DNA of 64,000 nucleotides from Variovorax sp. SG517 (GTDB lineage: Bacteria; Pseudomonadota; Gammaproteobacteria; Burkholderiales; Burkholderiaceae_C): positions 165,603 to 229,602 of the forward strand of contig NZ_JABMJG010000012.1 in assembly GCF_013376045.1 (NCBI RefSeq), given 5' to 3'. Below are positions 25,601 through 33,396 of this stretch, piece after piece (the stretch's first letter is position 1; each line of letters opens with the position of its first letter). Position numbers and translations under genes: made by a program. Under the pieces are notes generated by a model. That model saw only the letters and a list, made by a program, of their open reading frames with translations, did not search any database and was not told the origin of the DNA.

Positions 25601-27410
25601 CGCATACGACCGCAACGGCCGCCTGCTGGAGGCGACGAATAGCGATGCGCGCCTGCAGTGGTTCTACGACCCAGCCGGCAACCTGACCCGCGAGCATCAC
25701 CACTACCTGAAGCGCAGGCGCACGGCAGTCTGGCAACACCGCTACGACGAACTCAACCATCGCATCGCCACCGTGCGGCCCGACGGGCATGTCACCCAGT
25801 GGCTGACCTATGGCTCTGGCCATGTGCACGGCCTGATGATCGACGGTCAGGACATCCTGGGCTTCGAGCGGGACGACCTGCATCGGGAGATCGCACGTGA
25901 GCAGGGCAACGGACTGAGCCAGCGGCAGAAGTACGACCCGGCGGGCCGGCTGCTCGAACAGCACATCTCCCGTACCAGGCCAGGCGCCATCGAATCGACC
26001 ACCGGCATCCAGCGCCGCTACACCTACGACAAGGCTGGCCAACTGGTGACCATCGGCGACAGCCGCCGAGGCAGCCTGAACTATCGCTACGACCCCGTGG
26101 GCCGCCTGCTCGAGGCCAACAGCCGCCTCGGGCGTGAGACCTTCGCCTTCGACCCCGCAGGCAACATCGTCGACCCGCCCCCGGCCAACGAGCCACTGAG
26201 GCACCCGGCCGGCAAGCTGCTGGACAACCTGCTGAAGAACTACGCCGGCACCAGCTACCGCTACGACGAACGCGGCAACATGACCGAGCGCGTACGCAAC
26301 GGCTGGCGCACCGTCTTCGCATGGGACGGCTTCAACCGCATGACGGCGGCGACCGACCAAAGCGGCATCACCACCAGCTTCAGTTATGACGCACTGGGGC
26401 GGCGTCTATCCAAGAGTTCGGGCGACATCACGACGCTGTTCGGCTGGGACGGCGACGTGCTCGCATTCGAGAGCACGCAGAGCAGCTCAGCGATCGAGGA
26501 GGGCGGCGAGCACGGCTGGAGCGTGCACTACATCCACGAGCCGAACTCGTTCGTGCCGCTGGTGCAGGTGCGTCGGGCAAGCGCGATGGCGCTGAGTGAG
26601 ACGACGGATGCGAAGGCGCTGATGGAGGCCAACGGAGGCGTCTACGACATCGAGCAGGACCCGCTGTGGAACGGCGAGCAGAGGCACGTGCCGCGGGCGT
26701 TCGACCGGAAGGAGATGGCGTTCTGCCAGTGCGACCACTTGGGCACGCCGCAGGAGCTGACAGACCATGAGGGGAGCATTGCGTGGTCGGCACAGTACAA
26801 AGCGTGGGGAGAGGCGCGGGAGGCGATCAGCGAGGCTGGGAGAAGGGCGGGGTTCAGGAATCCGATTCGGTTTCAGGGGCAGTATTGGGATGAAGAGACG
26901 GGGTTGCATTACAACCGCTATCGGTATTACGACCCTGTGAACGGTAGATACATCTCCCGTGATCCGATAGGTATTCATGGGGGACTAAACGTATACGCGT
27001 ACGCCCCTAGCGCGATAAGTTGGATAGACCCACACGGTTTGAGCGGTTTCCAGCCGAAAAAACTCACAAGCGGAAGCGTGTTTAGAGGGGCTTCGGGAAC
27101 TGCTGACAGTCTTACGCCACGTCCAGGAGTTGACGACACACCCAAAGACTCCCGGCTACCTGGCCTTTCTGCCAATGTCGGCATTGAAGGATTGGGCTCC
27201 GGGAAGTATGTAGAAATTGATGTTGCTCATGCTTGCAGTTGTGGGTTGGACGTAATACATGACAAAGCCGATGGACATGTCACCATCCGACCGCAGGGTG
27301 ATCCAACTAATGAAAAACTGAAAAAATGGGCCGCTACGCGAGGCACTGGGGCTTCGAATTCATATACAGACGGGTTGCTGGAAAGCGTTAGATCTCGAGG
27401 CAAAAAATGA
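22698..27410 (+). CDS. Rhs polymorphic toxin 2, with an unassigned AT-rich tip
   Basis: This 1570-residue Rhs protein has the same layout as Rhs 1: helical N-terminus without PAAR, DUF6531 segment, YD-repeat shell, and the closing core. Its paired D-P-I-G and D-P-H-G motifs are exactly 18 residues apart, the spacing of the Rhs self-cleavage site. The tip is residues 1449-1570, starting S-G-F-Q-P-K-K-L and continuing S-V-F-R-G-A-S-G-T, with a Cys-rich A-C-S-C-G and a basic C-terminus. The F-R-G near its start is found in some ADP-ribosyltransferase-type toxins, but the match is too short to assign one. GC drops from about 65% to about 50% in the tip. The stop overlaps the next gene as ATGA. 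A GGGAGAGAAG site precedes the start. Confidence 0.92.
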   Translation: MAGTEGSQQQGQQGQKPTEREPQTAVAPLNTIVKEDVAAASKAVDDWLRSFSGGYVTLERLTMVLGSIPIVGNIMALVDVFLDIINIVEKKAKDSVDAFLNWVSLGINLIGLIPVPPSMAAARMSLRPTLHLVRQQLTTAASNLGEAIVTTLVGHLNATIMGELDKFIDGAIAKLDGILKSCADLADKIIDNLVDVMRRVLGQKDLFTVGTPAAAETKVHDPKTQSTWSRMWGAAVRYSKQSANYVAKAAANQLPDGVASQVNSVITQMLDFKQELREQLSRLADREAQASIMWLLYKLRDALLKKKGQRAAIVSPHAGAKAEKENPGTPLGHISKQADAQGTGGCKNCPAPARKGASISLSTGNESFTHTDFVLAAPLPIEWARTYASDLDAFDRGSFGARWITPYSMRVDITTPTRGARQGQPSLVYHAADGRSHAYPTLAVGEAYFDPIEEVRVSRLSESLLALDFGKPLPEGEQSEWREIYEYIDSRQPHFRLVAQQAKDGMAIGLRYDHVIAATGERVLSDVISKHGEAVMAHMGTKPDAQTGLIQSLWELKDGQVVRQLAAYTHDAERDLVSAQDEDGASWSYTYSHHLVTRYTDRTGRGMNLEYDGTGPDAKAVREWSDDGSFALKLEWDRNIRLTYVTDALGGETWHYYDIQGYTYRIIHPDGLQEWFFRDDAKNITRHVHTDGTTDDYTYDADGNLQTHTRADGSRVHYEYDRLHRLTGIRDAEGGVWKRDYDAQGHLTEEIDPLGHKTEYAYDKAGRPVRITDAKGGVKALAYSPSGQLLSYTDCSAKTSRWEYDDRGRLVKATDAAGNATSYRYAAGQLEEIEQPDRTSEHFEHDAEGRLLVHTDALGRATRYSYTRAGLIAGRTDAAGRSLRYHWDLLGRLTELHNENGSRYDFRYDPVGRLLEETGFDRKTTQYVHEETTGVLAEVIEAGHRTELEFDPLGRLSERRAGGQSERFAYDRNGRLLEATNSDARLQWFYDPAGNLTREHHHYLKRRRTAVWQHRYDELNHRIATVRPDGHVTQWLTYGSGHVHGLMIDGQDILGFERDDLHREIAREQGNGLSQRQKYDPAGRLLEQHISRTRPGAIESTTGIQRRYTYDKAGQLVTIGDSRRGSLNYRYDPVGRLLEANSRLGRETFAFDPAGNIVDPPPANEPLRHPAGKLLDNLLKNYAGTSYRYDERGNMTERVRNGWRTVFAWDGFNRMTAATDQSGITTSFSYDALGRRLSKSSGDITTLFGWDGDVLAFESTQSSSAIEEGGEHGWSVHYIHEPNSFVPLVQVRRASAMALSETTDAKALMEANGGVYDIEQDPLWNGEQRHVPRAFDRKEMAFCQCDHLGTPQELTDHEGSIAWSAQYKAWGEAREAISEAGRRAGFRNPIRFQGQYWDEETGLHYNRYRYYDPVNGRYISRDPIGIHGGLNVYAYAPSAISWIDPHGLSGFQPKKLTSGSVFRGASGTADSLTPRPGVDDTPKDSRLPGLSANVGIEGLGSGKYVEIDVAHACSCGLDVIHDKADGHVTIRPQGDPTNEKLKKWAATRGTGASNSYTDGLLESVRSRGKK
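22752..25028 (+). repeat. rhs direct repeat, copy 2 (near-identical front half)
   Basis: Partner of 15797-18076. It covers the N-terminal helical region, the DUF6531 segment and the first YD repeats. After I-T-D-A-K-G-G the two genes differ at most codons until the closing core, which marks a sharp end of the homogenised block. Confidence 0.85.
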
Positions 27411-27757
27411 CGATCGATATTTTTTTTGATTTTTTGTCAAAGTACTTGAAAGAAATTGATGGGGTGGTGCGACAGAAAATTGAAATTGAAAAATCCAACT
27501 CGGGATTGAATCGAAATTCTTCGAGTCCTTATGGATTCATAAGTTTTTATCCTTACGAAATTGATTTGATTGTTTCCGCTGAACAAAGAGGCGAATGTTT
27601 TGAAATTTCAGTTGAATTGATGAATCAGGAAGGAGGAGATTCGGAGTCGGTCTGGCAGTTTGAAGGAACCCTTTCGGTGGTTTTGGCTGAAATGGAAGCT
27701 GACTTTAATTTCGTGATTCCAATGATATGCAATCGACTGAATAAAACTCGGCGCTAA
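27407..27757 (+). CDS. candidate immunity protein of Rhs 2
   Basis: The 116-residue soluble protein overlaps the Rhs 2 stop as ATGA, the same arrangement seen after Rhs 1. Its base composition (about 40% GC, codons such as AAA, GAA, TTT) is unlike the chromosome but like the tip it follows, so tip and immunity gene probably arrived together. The sequence begins M-T-I-D-I-F-F-D-F-L-S-K-Y-L-K-E-I and has the alternating strand/helix and acidic content (E-I-S-V-E-L-M-N-Q-E-G-G-D-S-E) common in small immunity proteins. I do not recognise a family. There is no signal peptide, so it should act in the cytoplasm. Confidence 0.75.
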   Translation: MTIDIFFDFLSKYLKEIDGVVRQKIEIEKSNSGLNRNSSSPYGFISFYPYEIDLIVSAEQRGECFEISVELMNQEGGDSESVWQFEGTLSVVLAEMEADFNFVIPMICNRLNKTRR

Positions 27758-27933
27758 AGTTTGTAGGGAAATTTTGATTGTTCCAAGCGTGGAAAGAAAT
27801 TATTCCAGTCGCATTGGAATAAAAATGAAGATCGTATGGCGGTGTTTGATCTGATTGATCCATTGCGTTTAAAATTTTTCTTGATGTGGGGGTGATTGGT
27901 TTTTATCTATATTGAATATGGAGGTAATTCTTG

Positions 27934-28223
27934 ATGAGTGAAGTCAAAGAAGTCTGGGTTTTTAGCGGGCTGAAAGCAAGATTTCCATCGGCCATTTTTG
28001 TGGCCAAGCCAGATGCGCTGGATTGGATAGGGAATTACAAATTGACCGGCACTTTGACCAAGTACCTGTGGGGGTTTCGGTCTATGAGTGGTCGATTGAA
28101 AGCGAAAATTTCAAACTGAAGGCGGAAAGAGATTCGACGCCGGACTTCATCGGGAATTTTTCGACTGCAGCGCAGGAGCACATGCATTTCGAGAACGGCG
28201 CCATGGCAAGTGTGTCAACCTGA
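27934..28223 (+). pseudogene. frameshifted DUF7710-like gene
   Basis: Two short frames together spell one protein of the DUF7710 type as I know it: frame 1 gives M-S-E-V-K-E-V-W-V-F-S-G ... L-T-G-T-L-T-K-Y (ending near 28065), and frame 3 continues P-V-G-V-S-V-Y-E-W-S-I-E ... F-I-G-N-F-S-T-A-A-Q-E-H-M-H-F-E-N-G. The join needs one extra base in the C run near 28063-28067, so a single-base deletion has broken the gene. The ATG at 27934 has GGAGG upstream. DUF7710 genes often lie beside polymorphic toxins. A sequencing error cannot be excluded. Confidence 0.7.
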
Positions 28224-28303
28224 ATCAAGTGCGAGTGCTTGGCGCACCGTCTTCACGACTTCGCTTGACAGGAATTTCAAAATTGTCCAGCAAAGCTCAA
28301 ATT

Positions 28304-28615
28304 ATGAAGAACAATAAGGGGTTGCGAATTGATGGGGAAGAGCTACTGGATGTTCTTCGGGAGGTTGAATACATGCTGATTTCTCTGCATAAAATTGGTG
28401 CGTATTACGCGCCCGAACTTCCTGGTAGAAAATCAGAATACAACGCCGAAACAACCAGGTTTATTGATGAGGGAGAGGTGACGAAGCGGCTCGCAGGGAT
28501 TCGTTCCACTTTGACCAGAGTGTTCGATGAAACGCGGGGCGAAGATGACCTGACGGACATCGAGCGCGCTTTGGAAGGATTGCAATTTTGGAGGCCGGGA
28601 AGTAATGGTAAGTGA
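28304..28615 (+). CDS. unknown AT-rich protein, 103 residues
   Basis: The protein starts M-K-N-N-K-G-L-R-I-D-G-E-E-L and is mainly helical (E-E-L-L-D-V-L-R-E-V-E-Y-M-L-I-S-L-H-K-I-G-A-Y-Y), with the ending L-E-G-L-Q-F-W-R. I chose the ATG at 28304; a GTG at 28229 in the same frame is possible but has no good site and reads through sequence unlike the rest. GC is low, like the Rhs 2 tip and its partner gene. I do not recognise a family; an orphan immunity protein is the simplest guess from position and size. Confidence 0.55.
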   Translation: MKNNKGLRIDGEELLDVLREVEYMLISLHKIGAYYAPELPGRKSEYNAETTRFIDEGEVTKRLAGIRSTLTRVFDETRGEDDLTDIERALEGLQFWRPGSNGK

Positions 28616-28691
28616 GTATCTCTGAATCTTGATGAAATTAATCGGAGTTTTATGCTCCAAATGGCAATGCTGACGCTTGAGGCCGTACTTG

Positions 28692-29075
28692 ATGGTTTTT
28701 TACTTTGGCCCGCTGAGCAAAAATGAATTAACGATTGATTTCGATGAGAAGGGTGCTGCTGCACTTCACTCGAAACTTTCTGAGTTGTTGAGCGGAGCAA
28801 AGAATGTCGAGCACGTGAATTGTCTTCAATCGTTTCGAGGCCACTCTGAAGAGGCGGTAATCGAGGTGCGATTTAGTGTGTTCGATCGCCTCGAAATCAA
28901 GAGGAATTATTTGCTCTTGGATATGAGTCCCGATGCTCTGGAGTATGCGGTCCATCAGTTGAGAGATTTTCTGGGAAGAGGCTATTTCTTTCCTTCCGAA
29001 TTCTGGAGTTTTTCGAGGGCGGGTCGAAAATACGATACGCAGGTGTTCTTCGGAAAGCTCCCCTCGGTAGGGTGA
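28692..29075 (+). CDS. unknown AT-rich protein, about 127 residues, start uncertain
   Basis: The frame is open from a TTG at 28677 and has an ATG at 28692. The product is soluble, with N-E-L-T-I-D-F-D-E-K-G-A-A-A-L-H-S-K-L near the start and a long helix followed by R-D-F-L-G-R-G-Y-F-F-P-S-E-F-W-S-F. Another frame just upstream reads M-A-M-L-T-L-E-A-V-L-D-G-F-L-L-W-P-A-E-Q-K from 28661 and also looks coding, so the real N-terminus may have been displaced by a frameshift near 28730. Low GC and position suggest another orphan immunity protein. No family recognised. Confidence 0.5.
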   Translation: MVFYFGPLSKNELTIDFDEKGAAALHSKLSELLSGAKNVEHVNCLQSFRGHSEEAVIEVRFSVFDRLEIKRNYLLLDMSPDALEYAVHQLRDFLGRGYFFPSEFWSFSRAGRKYDTQVFFGKLPSVG

Positions 29076-29237
29076 CTCCTTGCCTCCAGCTTGAGAGGTC
29101 AATCGAACGCTGCGCGGATCTACCCTTCAGGATTGCGCGCACGACAGACGTCCCCCTGCGCAAAACCCGTTCACCTAGCTGCAGTCCGAGCCACAGGCTT
29201 CGACACCTCTACCCCCGCTGTCTCCGGGTTTCCGATA

Positions 29238-29258
29238 ACTAAATCACCTTGATTTAGT
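29238..29258. promoter_or_regulatory. perfect 9-3-9 palindrome upstream of frcB, candidate ROK operator
   Basis: ACTAAATCA (29238-29246), spacer CCT, TGATTTAGT (29250-29258) is a perfect inverted repeat about 110 bases before frcB. Its size and AT-rich half-sites suit a dimeric HTH repressor. The ROK regulator encoded at the end of the same operon is the obvious candidate to bind it; that link is inferred. Confidence 0.55.
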
Positions 29259-29367
29259 CCCTCGACTACCCGATAGTCCCCTTGCGCCCGGACGCCCCGC
29301 TTCCCCTCACGCGATCCGGATCCAAAACCGCAGGCGCAAACCAACCGCCCGCCCAAGGAGACAACCC

Positions 29368-30384
29368 ATGCACACCAGCCCCCGCTCCGTCCTCGCCCTG
29401 GCGGCACTGTCGCTCGCCGCAGTCACTGCGTCGACCGCTGCCTTCGCCGCCGACCAGCCCGTCATCGGCCTCGTGACCAAGACCGAAACCAACCCCTTCT
29501 TCGTCAAGATGAAGGAAGGCGCACAAGAGGAGGCCAAGAAGCAGGGCGCCAAGCTGCTGTCCGGCGCGGGCAAGGCCGATGGCGACAACGCCGGGCAGAT
29601 CACGGCAATGGAGAACATGATCGCCGCCGGCGCCAAGACCATCCTCATCACGCCGAGCGATGCCAAGGCCATCGTTCCTGCGATCAAGAAGGCGCGCGAC
29701 AAGGGCGTGATGGTGATCGCGCTCGACAGCCCGGCCGATCCGCCGGATGCGACCGACGCGCTCTTCGCAACCAACAACTACACCGCCGGCGTGCTGATCG
29801 GCGAATACGCCAAGGCCGCGATGGCGGGCAAGCCGGCGAAGATCGTCGCGCTCGACCTGCTGCCGGGTCACCCCGTGGGCGCTCAGCGCCACAACGGCTT
29901 CATGAAGGGCTTCGGCCTGCCGGCCAACGACGCGAAGTCGAACGAGCTGTCGAAGGCGCCCGAGATCCTCTGCATGGCCGACAGCTACGGCGACCAGGCC
30001 AAGGCGCAGACGGTGATGGAGAACTGCCTGCAGAAGGCGCCCGACGTGAACCTGGTCTACACCATCAACGAGCCCGCCGCCGCCGGTGCGTACAACGCAC
30101 TCAAGCGCGCCGGCAAGGAGAAGGGCGTGATGATCGTGTCGGTCGACGGCGGCTGCCAGGGCATCAAGGACACGGCTGCCGGCGTCATCGCCGCGACCTC
30201 GCAGCAGTACCCCCTGAAGATGGCCGCCATGGGCGTGGCCGCGGGCGTCGAATACGCCAAGACGGGCAAGAAGGCCTCGGGCTACGTCGACACCGGCGTG
30301 ACGCTGATCGCGGGCAAGAGCGTGGCGGGCGTCGACAGCAAGGACACCAAGACGGGTGCCGAGCTGTGCTGGGGCAAGAAGTAA
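29368..30384 (+). CDS. frcB: sugar ABC transporter periplasmic binding protein, FrcB-like
   Basis: This 338-residue protein begins with a signal peptide cleaved around A-F-A|A-D, then a type I periplasmic binding fold of the ribose/fructose/xylose group: P-V-I-G-L-V-T-K-T-E-T-N-P-F-F-V near the start, A-L-D-S-P-A-D at the sugar pocket, and V-S-V-D-G-G in the second lobe. With the following permease and single-domain ATPase it forms a complete CUT2 importer in the order of rhizobial frcBCA (fructose, also ribose and mannose). The exact sugar cannot be told from sequence. CAAGGAGAC precedes the ATG. Confidence 0.9.
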   Translation: MHTSPRSVLALAALSLAAVTASTAAFAADQPVIGLVTKTETNPFFVKMKEGAQEEAKKQGAKLLSGAGKADGDNAGQITAMENMIAAGAKTILITPSDAKAIVPAIKKARDKGVMVIALDSPADPPDATDALFATNNYTAGVLIGEYAKAAMAGKPAKIVALDLLPGHPVGAQRHNGFMKGFGLPANDAKSNELSKAPEILCMADSYGDQAKAQTVMENCLQKAPDVNLVYTINEPAAAGAYNALKRAGKEKGVMIVSVDGGCQGIKDTAAGVIAATSQQYPLKMAAMGVAAGVEYAKTGKKASGYVDTGVTLIAGKSVAGVDSKDTKTGAELCWGKK

Positions 30385-30417
30385 TCCGGGACTCCGAGGC
30401 AAGAAAAAAGAGAAGCC

Positions 30418-31377
30418 ATGGCTAAGTCTCCAACGCACCACATTCCGTGGGGCGCCCTCGGGCCTTGGCTGGCTCTTCTGGGCGCATGCATCTTCTTCGC
30501 GACCCAGTCCGACCGCTTTCTCACGGGCGGCAATCTCTCGCTGATCCTGCAGCAGGTGATGGTGGTCGGCGTCATCGCCATCGGCCAGACGCTGGTGATC
30601 CTCACGGCGGGCATCGACCTGTCGTGCGGCATGGTGATGGCGCTGGGCGGCATCATCATGAGCAAGTTCGCCACCGAGCTCGGCCTGCCGGCGCCGGTGG
30701 CCATCCTCTGCGGCATCGGGGTGACGACGCTGTTCGGCCTGCTCAATGGCCTGCTGGTCACGCGCATCAAGCTGCCGCCCTTCATCGTGACGCTGGGTAC
30801 GCTGAACATCGCCTTCGCGATCACGCAGCTGTACTCGTCGTCGCAGACCATCACCGACCTGCCCGGCGGCCTCACGGGCCTGGGCACCACCTTCACCATC
30901 GGCGGCGCCGAGGTGGCGTGGGGTTCGGTGCTGATGGTGGTGCTCTATTTCCTCGCGTGGTTCGTGCTGCGCGAGACGGCGGCGGGGCGCCACGTCTACG
31001 CCGTGGGCAACAACGCCGAGGCCACGCGCCTCGTGGGCATCCCCACCCAGCGCGTGCTGCTGGGCGTGTACGTGATGGCGGGCGTGCTCTACGGCATCGC
31101 CTCGCTGCTGTCGGTGGCGCGCACCGGCGTGGGCGACCCGAACGCGGGCCAGACCGAGAACCTCGACGCCATCACGGCCGTGGTGCTCGGCGGCACCAGC
31201 CTCTTCGGCGGCCGCGGCATCGTGCTGGGTTCGCTGATCGGCGTGCTGATCGTGGGCGTGTTCCGCAACGGGCTCACGCTGATGGGCGTGTCGTCGATCT
31301 ATCAGGTGCTGGTGACGGGCATTCTCGTGATTCTTGCGGTGGCGGCCGACCAACTGTCGCGCAGGGGAGCTCGTTGA
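30418..31377 (+). CDS. frcC: sugar ABC transporter permease, FrcC-like
   Basis: The 319-residue protein has eight to ten membrane helices and the CUT2 permease signature regions: Q-T-L-V-I-L-T-A-G-I-D-L-S-C-G, P-P-F-I-V-T-L-G-T-L-N, Y-A-V-G-N-N-A-E-A-T-R-L-V-G-I and G-G-T-S-L-F-G-G-R-G. It forms the membrane channel for the binding protein encoded 34 bases upstream. The stop TGA shares its last base with the ATG of the ATPase gene (TGATG), so the two are made together. Confidence 0.92.
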   Translation: MAKSPTHHIPWGALGPWLALLGACIFFATQSDRFLTGGNLSLILQQVMVVGVIAIGQTLVILTAGIDLSCGMVMALGGIIMSKFATELGLPAPVAILCGIGVTTLFGLLNGLLVTRIKLPPFIVTLGTLNIAFAITQLYSSSQTITDLPGGLTGLGTTFTIGGAEVAWGSVLMVVLYFLAWFVLRETAAGRHVYAVGNNAEATRLVGIPTQRVLLGVYVMAGVLYGIASLLSVARTGVGDPNAGQTENLDAITAVVLGGTSLFGGRGIVLGSLIGVLIVGVFRNGLTLMGVSSIYQVLVTGILVILAVAADQLSRRGAR

Positions 31378-32177
31378 TGACCACCACTGCAAACACCCGC
31401 AAGATCGTGATGCAGGCCAAGGGCCTGGTGAAGCGCTACGGCCAGGTCACGGCGCTGGCCGGCGTCGACTTCGAGCTGCGCGAAGGAGAGATCCTCGCGG
31501 TGATCGGCGACAACGGCGCGGGCAAGTCCTCGCTCATCAAGGCGCTGTCGGGCGCGATCGTGCCCGACGAGGGGCAGATCCTGCTCGACGGCAAGCCGGT
31601 GCACTTCCGCAATCCGCTGGAGGCGCGCCGCGCGGGCATCGAGACGGTCTACCAGGACCTGGCCGTGGCCCCAGCCATGACCATCTACGAGAACCTGTTC
31701 CTCGGCCGCGAACTGCGCCGGCCAGGCTTCATGGGCAATGTGCTGCGCATGCTCGACAAGAAGAAGATGCTGAGCGAAAGCACCGCGCGCATGGCCGACC
31801 TGAAGGTCGGCATCCAGTCGATGACGCAGGCGGTCGAGACGCTCTCGGGCGGCCAGCGCCAGTGCGTGGCGGTGGCGCGCAGCGCGGCCTTCGCGCGGCA
31901 CGTGGTCATCATGGACGAGCCCACCGCAGCGCTCGGCGTGAAGGAGGGCAACATGGTGCTGGAGCTGATCCGCCGCGTGCGCGACCGAGGCCTGCCCGTG
32001 GTGCTCATCAGCCACAACATGCCGCATGTGTTCGAGGTGGCCGACCGCATCCACGTGGCGCGCCTGGGCCGCCGCGCTGCCGTGCTCGATCCGAAGAAGA
32101 TCAGCATGAGCGACACGGTCGCGGTGATGACCGGCGCGATGACGGCCGACCAGCTGCCCGCGGAGGCGCATGCCTGA
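31377..32177 (+). CDS. frcA: sugar ABC transporter ATP-binding protein, FrcA-like
   Basis: This 266-residue ATPase has one nucleotide-binding domain: Walker A G-D-N-G-A-G-K-S-S, Q-loop V-Y-Q-D-L, signature L-S-G-G-Q-R-Q, Walker B V-V-I-M-D-E-P and the H-loop L-I-S-H-N-M. A single domain fits FrcA and not the double-domain RbsA/XylG type of most CUT2 systems. It starts inside the permease stop and its own end overlaps the start of the ROK regulator by eight bases, so the operon is frcBCA-regulator. Confidence 0.93.
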   Translation: MTTTANTRKIVMQAKGLVKRYGQVTALAGVDFELREGEILAVIGDNGAGKSSLIKALSGAIVPDEGQILLDGKPVHFRNPLEARRAGIETVYQDLAVAPAMTIYENLFLGRELRRPGFMGNVLRMLDKKKMLSESTARMADLKVGIQSMTQAVETLSGGQRQCVAVARSAAFARHVVIMDEPTAALGVKEGNMVLELIRRVRDRGLPVVLISHNMPHVFEVADRIHVARLGRRAAVLDPKKISMSDTVAVMTGAMTADQLPAEAHA

Positions 32178-33396
32178 TGCGCACGCACCGGCTGCGCGCG
32201 CGCCCGACCTGCTGCGGCCCCGCGGCTCCAACCAGGTCGGCATGCGCCAGTTCAACGAGCGCACGGTGCTGCAGGCACTGCGCGTTCACGGCAGCCTGCC
32301 CAAGGCCGACCTGGCCCGGCTGACCGGGCTCAGCGCCCAGACCATCGGGCTCATCACGGCGCGGCTGGAGGAAGACGGGCTCATCGTCAAGCAAAGCCGC
32401 GTGCGCGGACGCATCGGCCAGCCATCGGTGCCGCTGGCGCTCAACCCCGACGGCGCCTTCGCCATCGGCATCAAGGTGGGTCGGCGCGGCGCCGAGTGGC
32501 TGCTGATCGACTTCGCCGCGCAGGTGCGCGAGCGCCACGCCATCGGCTACGACTTTCCCGATGCGGAAGAGCTGCTGCCTGCCATCGCGCAGCACATCCA
32601 CCGGCTGCGCGACGGGCTGGGGCCGCTTGCCGCGCGCAACGTGGGTGTGGGGCTGGCCGCGCCGTTTTTGCTCGGTGGCTGGCATCGCACGCTGGGGCTG
32701 TCGAAGGCGCAATCGGACTTGTGGAACAACATGGACCTGGCCGCCGAGGTGCGCGCGCGCACCGACGTGCCGGTGAGCTTCGCGCGCGACACCGTGGCCG
32801 CCTGCGTGGCCGAGCTGGTGGGCGGGCGGGGGCACGACCTGAAGAGCTTTCTCTACATCTTCGTCGACACCTTCGTGGGCGGCGGGCTGGTCATCGACTC
32901 GCACCTGCAAACCGGCGCGCACGGCAATGCGGGCGCGTTGGCTTCGCTGCCGATGCAGCCGCCGGGCACCCGCGGGGCGCTGCCGCCGCAGCTGGTCGCG
33001 CAGGCGTCGCTGTGGGAACTCGAACAGCGCCTGTCGGCCGAGGGCCTCGACCCCATGGCGGCCTACGACGACCGCGCGCTGCAGCCGCCTTTCGCGCAGA
33101 CCACGACGGCCTGGCTGGCCACCGCATCGCAGGCGCTGGCGCATGCCATCGTGTGCGGCACCGCCATGCTCGACCTGTCCGACGTGGTGGTGGACGGCTC
33201 CATGTCACGTCCGCTGCTGCAGGCGCTGCTCGACCAGACCCGCGACGCGCTCGACCACTGCAACTGGGAAGGCCTCTGGCAGCCGCAGCTGCATGGCGGC
33301 AAGGCCGGTGCGCAGGCCTGCGCGCTGGGTGGCGCGATGCTGCCGCTGCACGCGAACTTCGCGCCGGATCACGACGTGTTCCTGAAGGCGGCCTAG
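32170..33396 (+). CDS. ROK-family transcriptional regulator of the frc operon
   Basis: The 408-residue protein has an N-terminal winged helix (F-N-E-R-T-V-L-Q-A-L-R-V-H-G ... L-A-R-L-T-G-L-S-A-Q-T-I-G) followed by a ROK sugar-kinase-like domain with V-G-V-G-L-A-A-P-F and F-V-G-G-G-L. The CxCGxxGCxE zinc motif of many ROK proteins is absent, as in several repressors. It probably senses the sugar or its phosphate and represses frcBCA through the palindrome at 29238. The ATG at 32170 overlaps the end of frcA. Its stop shares bases with the opposing gene's stop. Confidence 0.9.
   Translation: MPDAHAPAARAPDLLRPRGSNQVGMRQFNERTVLQALRVHGSLPKADLARLTGLSAQTIGLITARLEEDGLIVKQSRVRGRIGQPSVPLALNPDGAFAIGIKVGRRGAEWLLIDFAAQVRERHAIGYDFPDAEELLPAIAQHIHRLRDGLGPLAARNVGVGLAAPFLLGGWHRTLGLSKAQSDLWNNMDLAAEVRARTDVPVSFARDTVAACVAELVGGRGHDLKSFLYIFVDTFVGGGLVIDSHLQTGAHGNAGALASLPMQPPGTRGALPPQLVAQASLWELEQRLSAEGLDPMAAYDDRALQPPFAQTTTAWLATASQALAHAIVCGTAMLDLSDVVVDGSMSRPLLQALLDQTRDALDHCNWEGLWQPQLHGGKAGAQACALGGAMLPLHANFAPDHDVFLKAA

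Noticed and set aside
27767..27900. Short AT-rich frame ending M-A-V-F-D-L-I-D-P-L-R-L-K-F-F-L-M-W-G
   Set aside because: About 43 codons without a good start or site. It may be a remnant of a toxin or immunity gene, but cannot be supported.
27931..28223. Two separate small genes in overlapping frames
   Set aside because: Together they spell one DUF7710-like protein, so one frameshifted gene is the better reading.
12676..29075. Prophage
   Set aside because: VgrG is tail-like, but there are no capsid, terminase, integrase or lysis genes. A type VI effector island explains everything seen.
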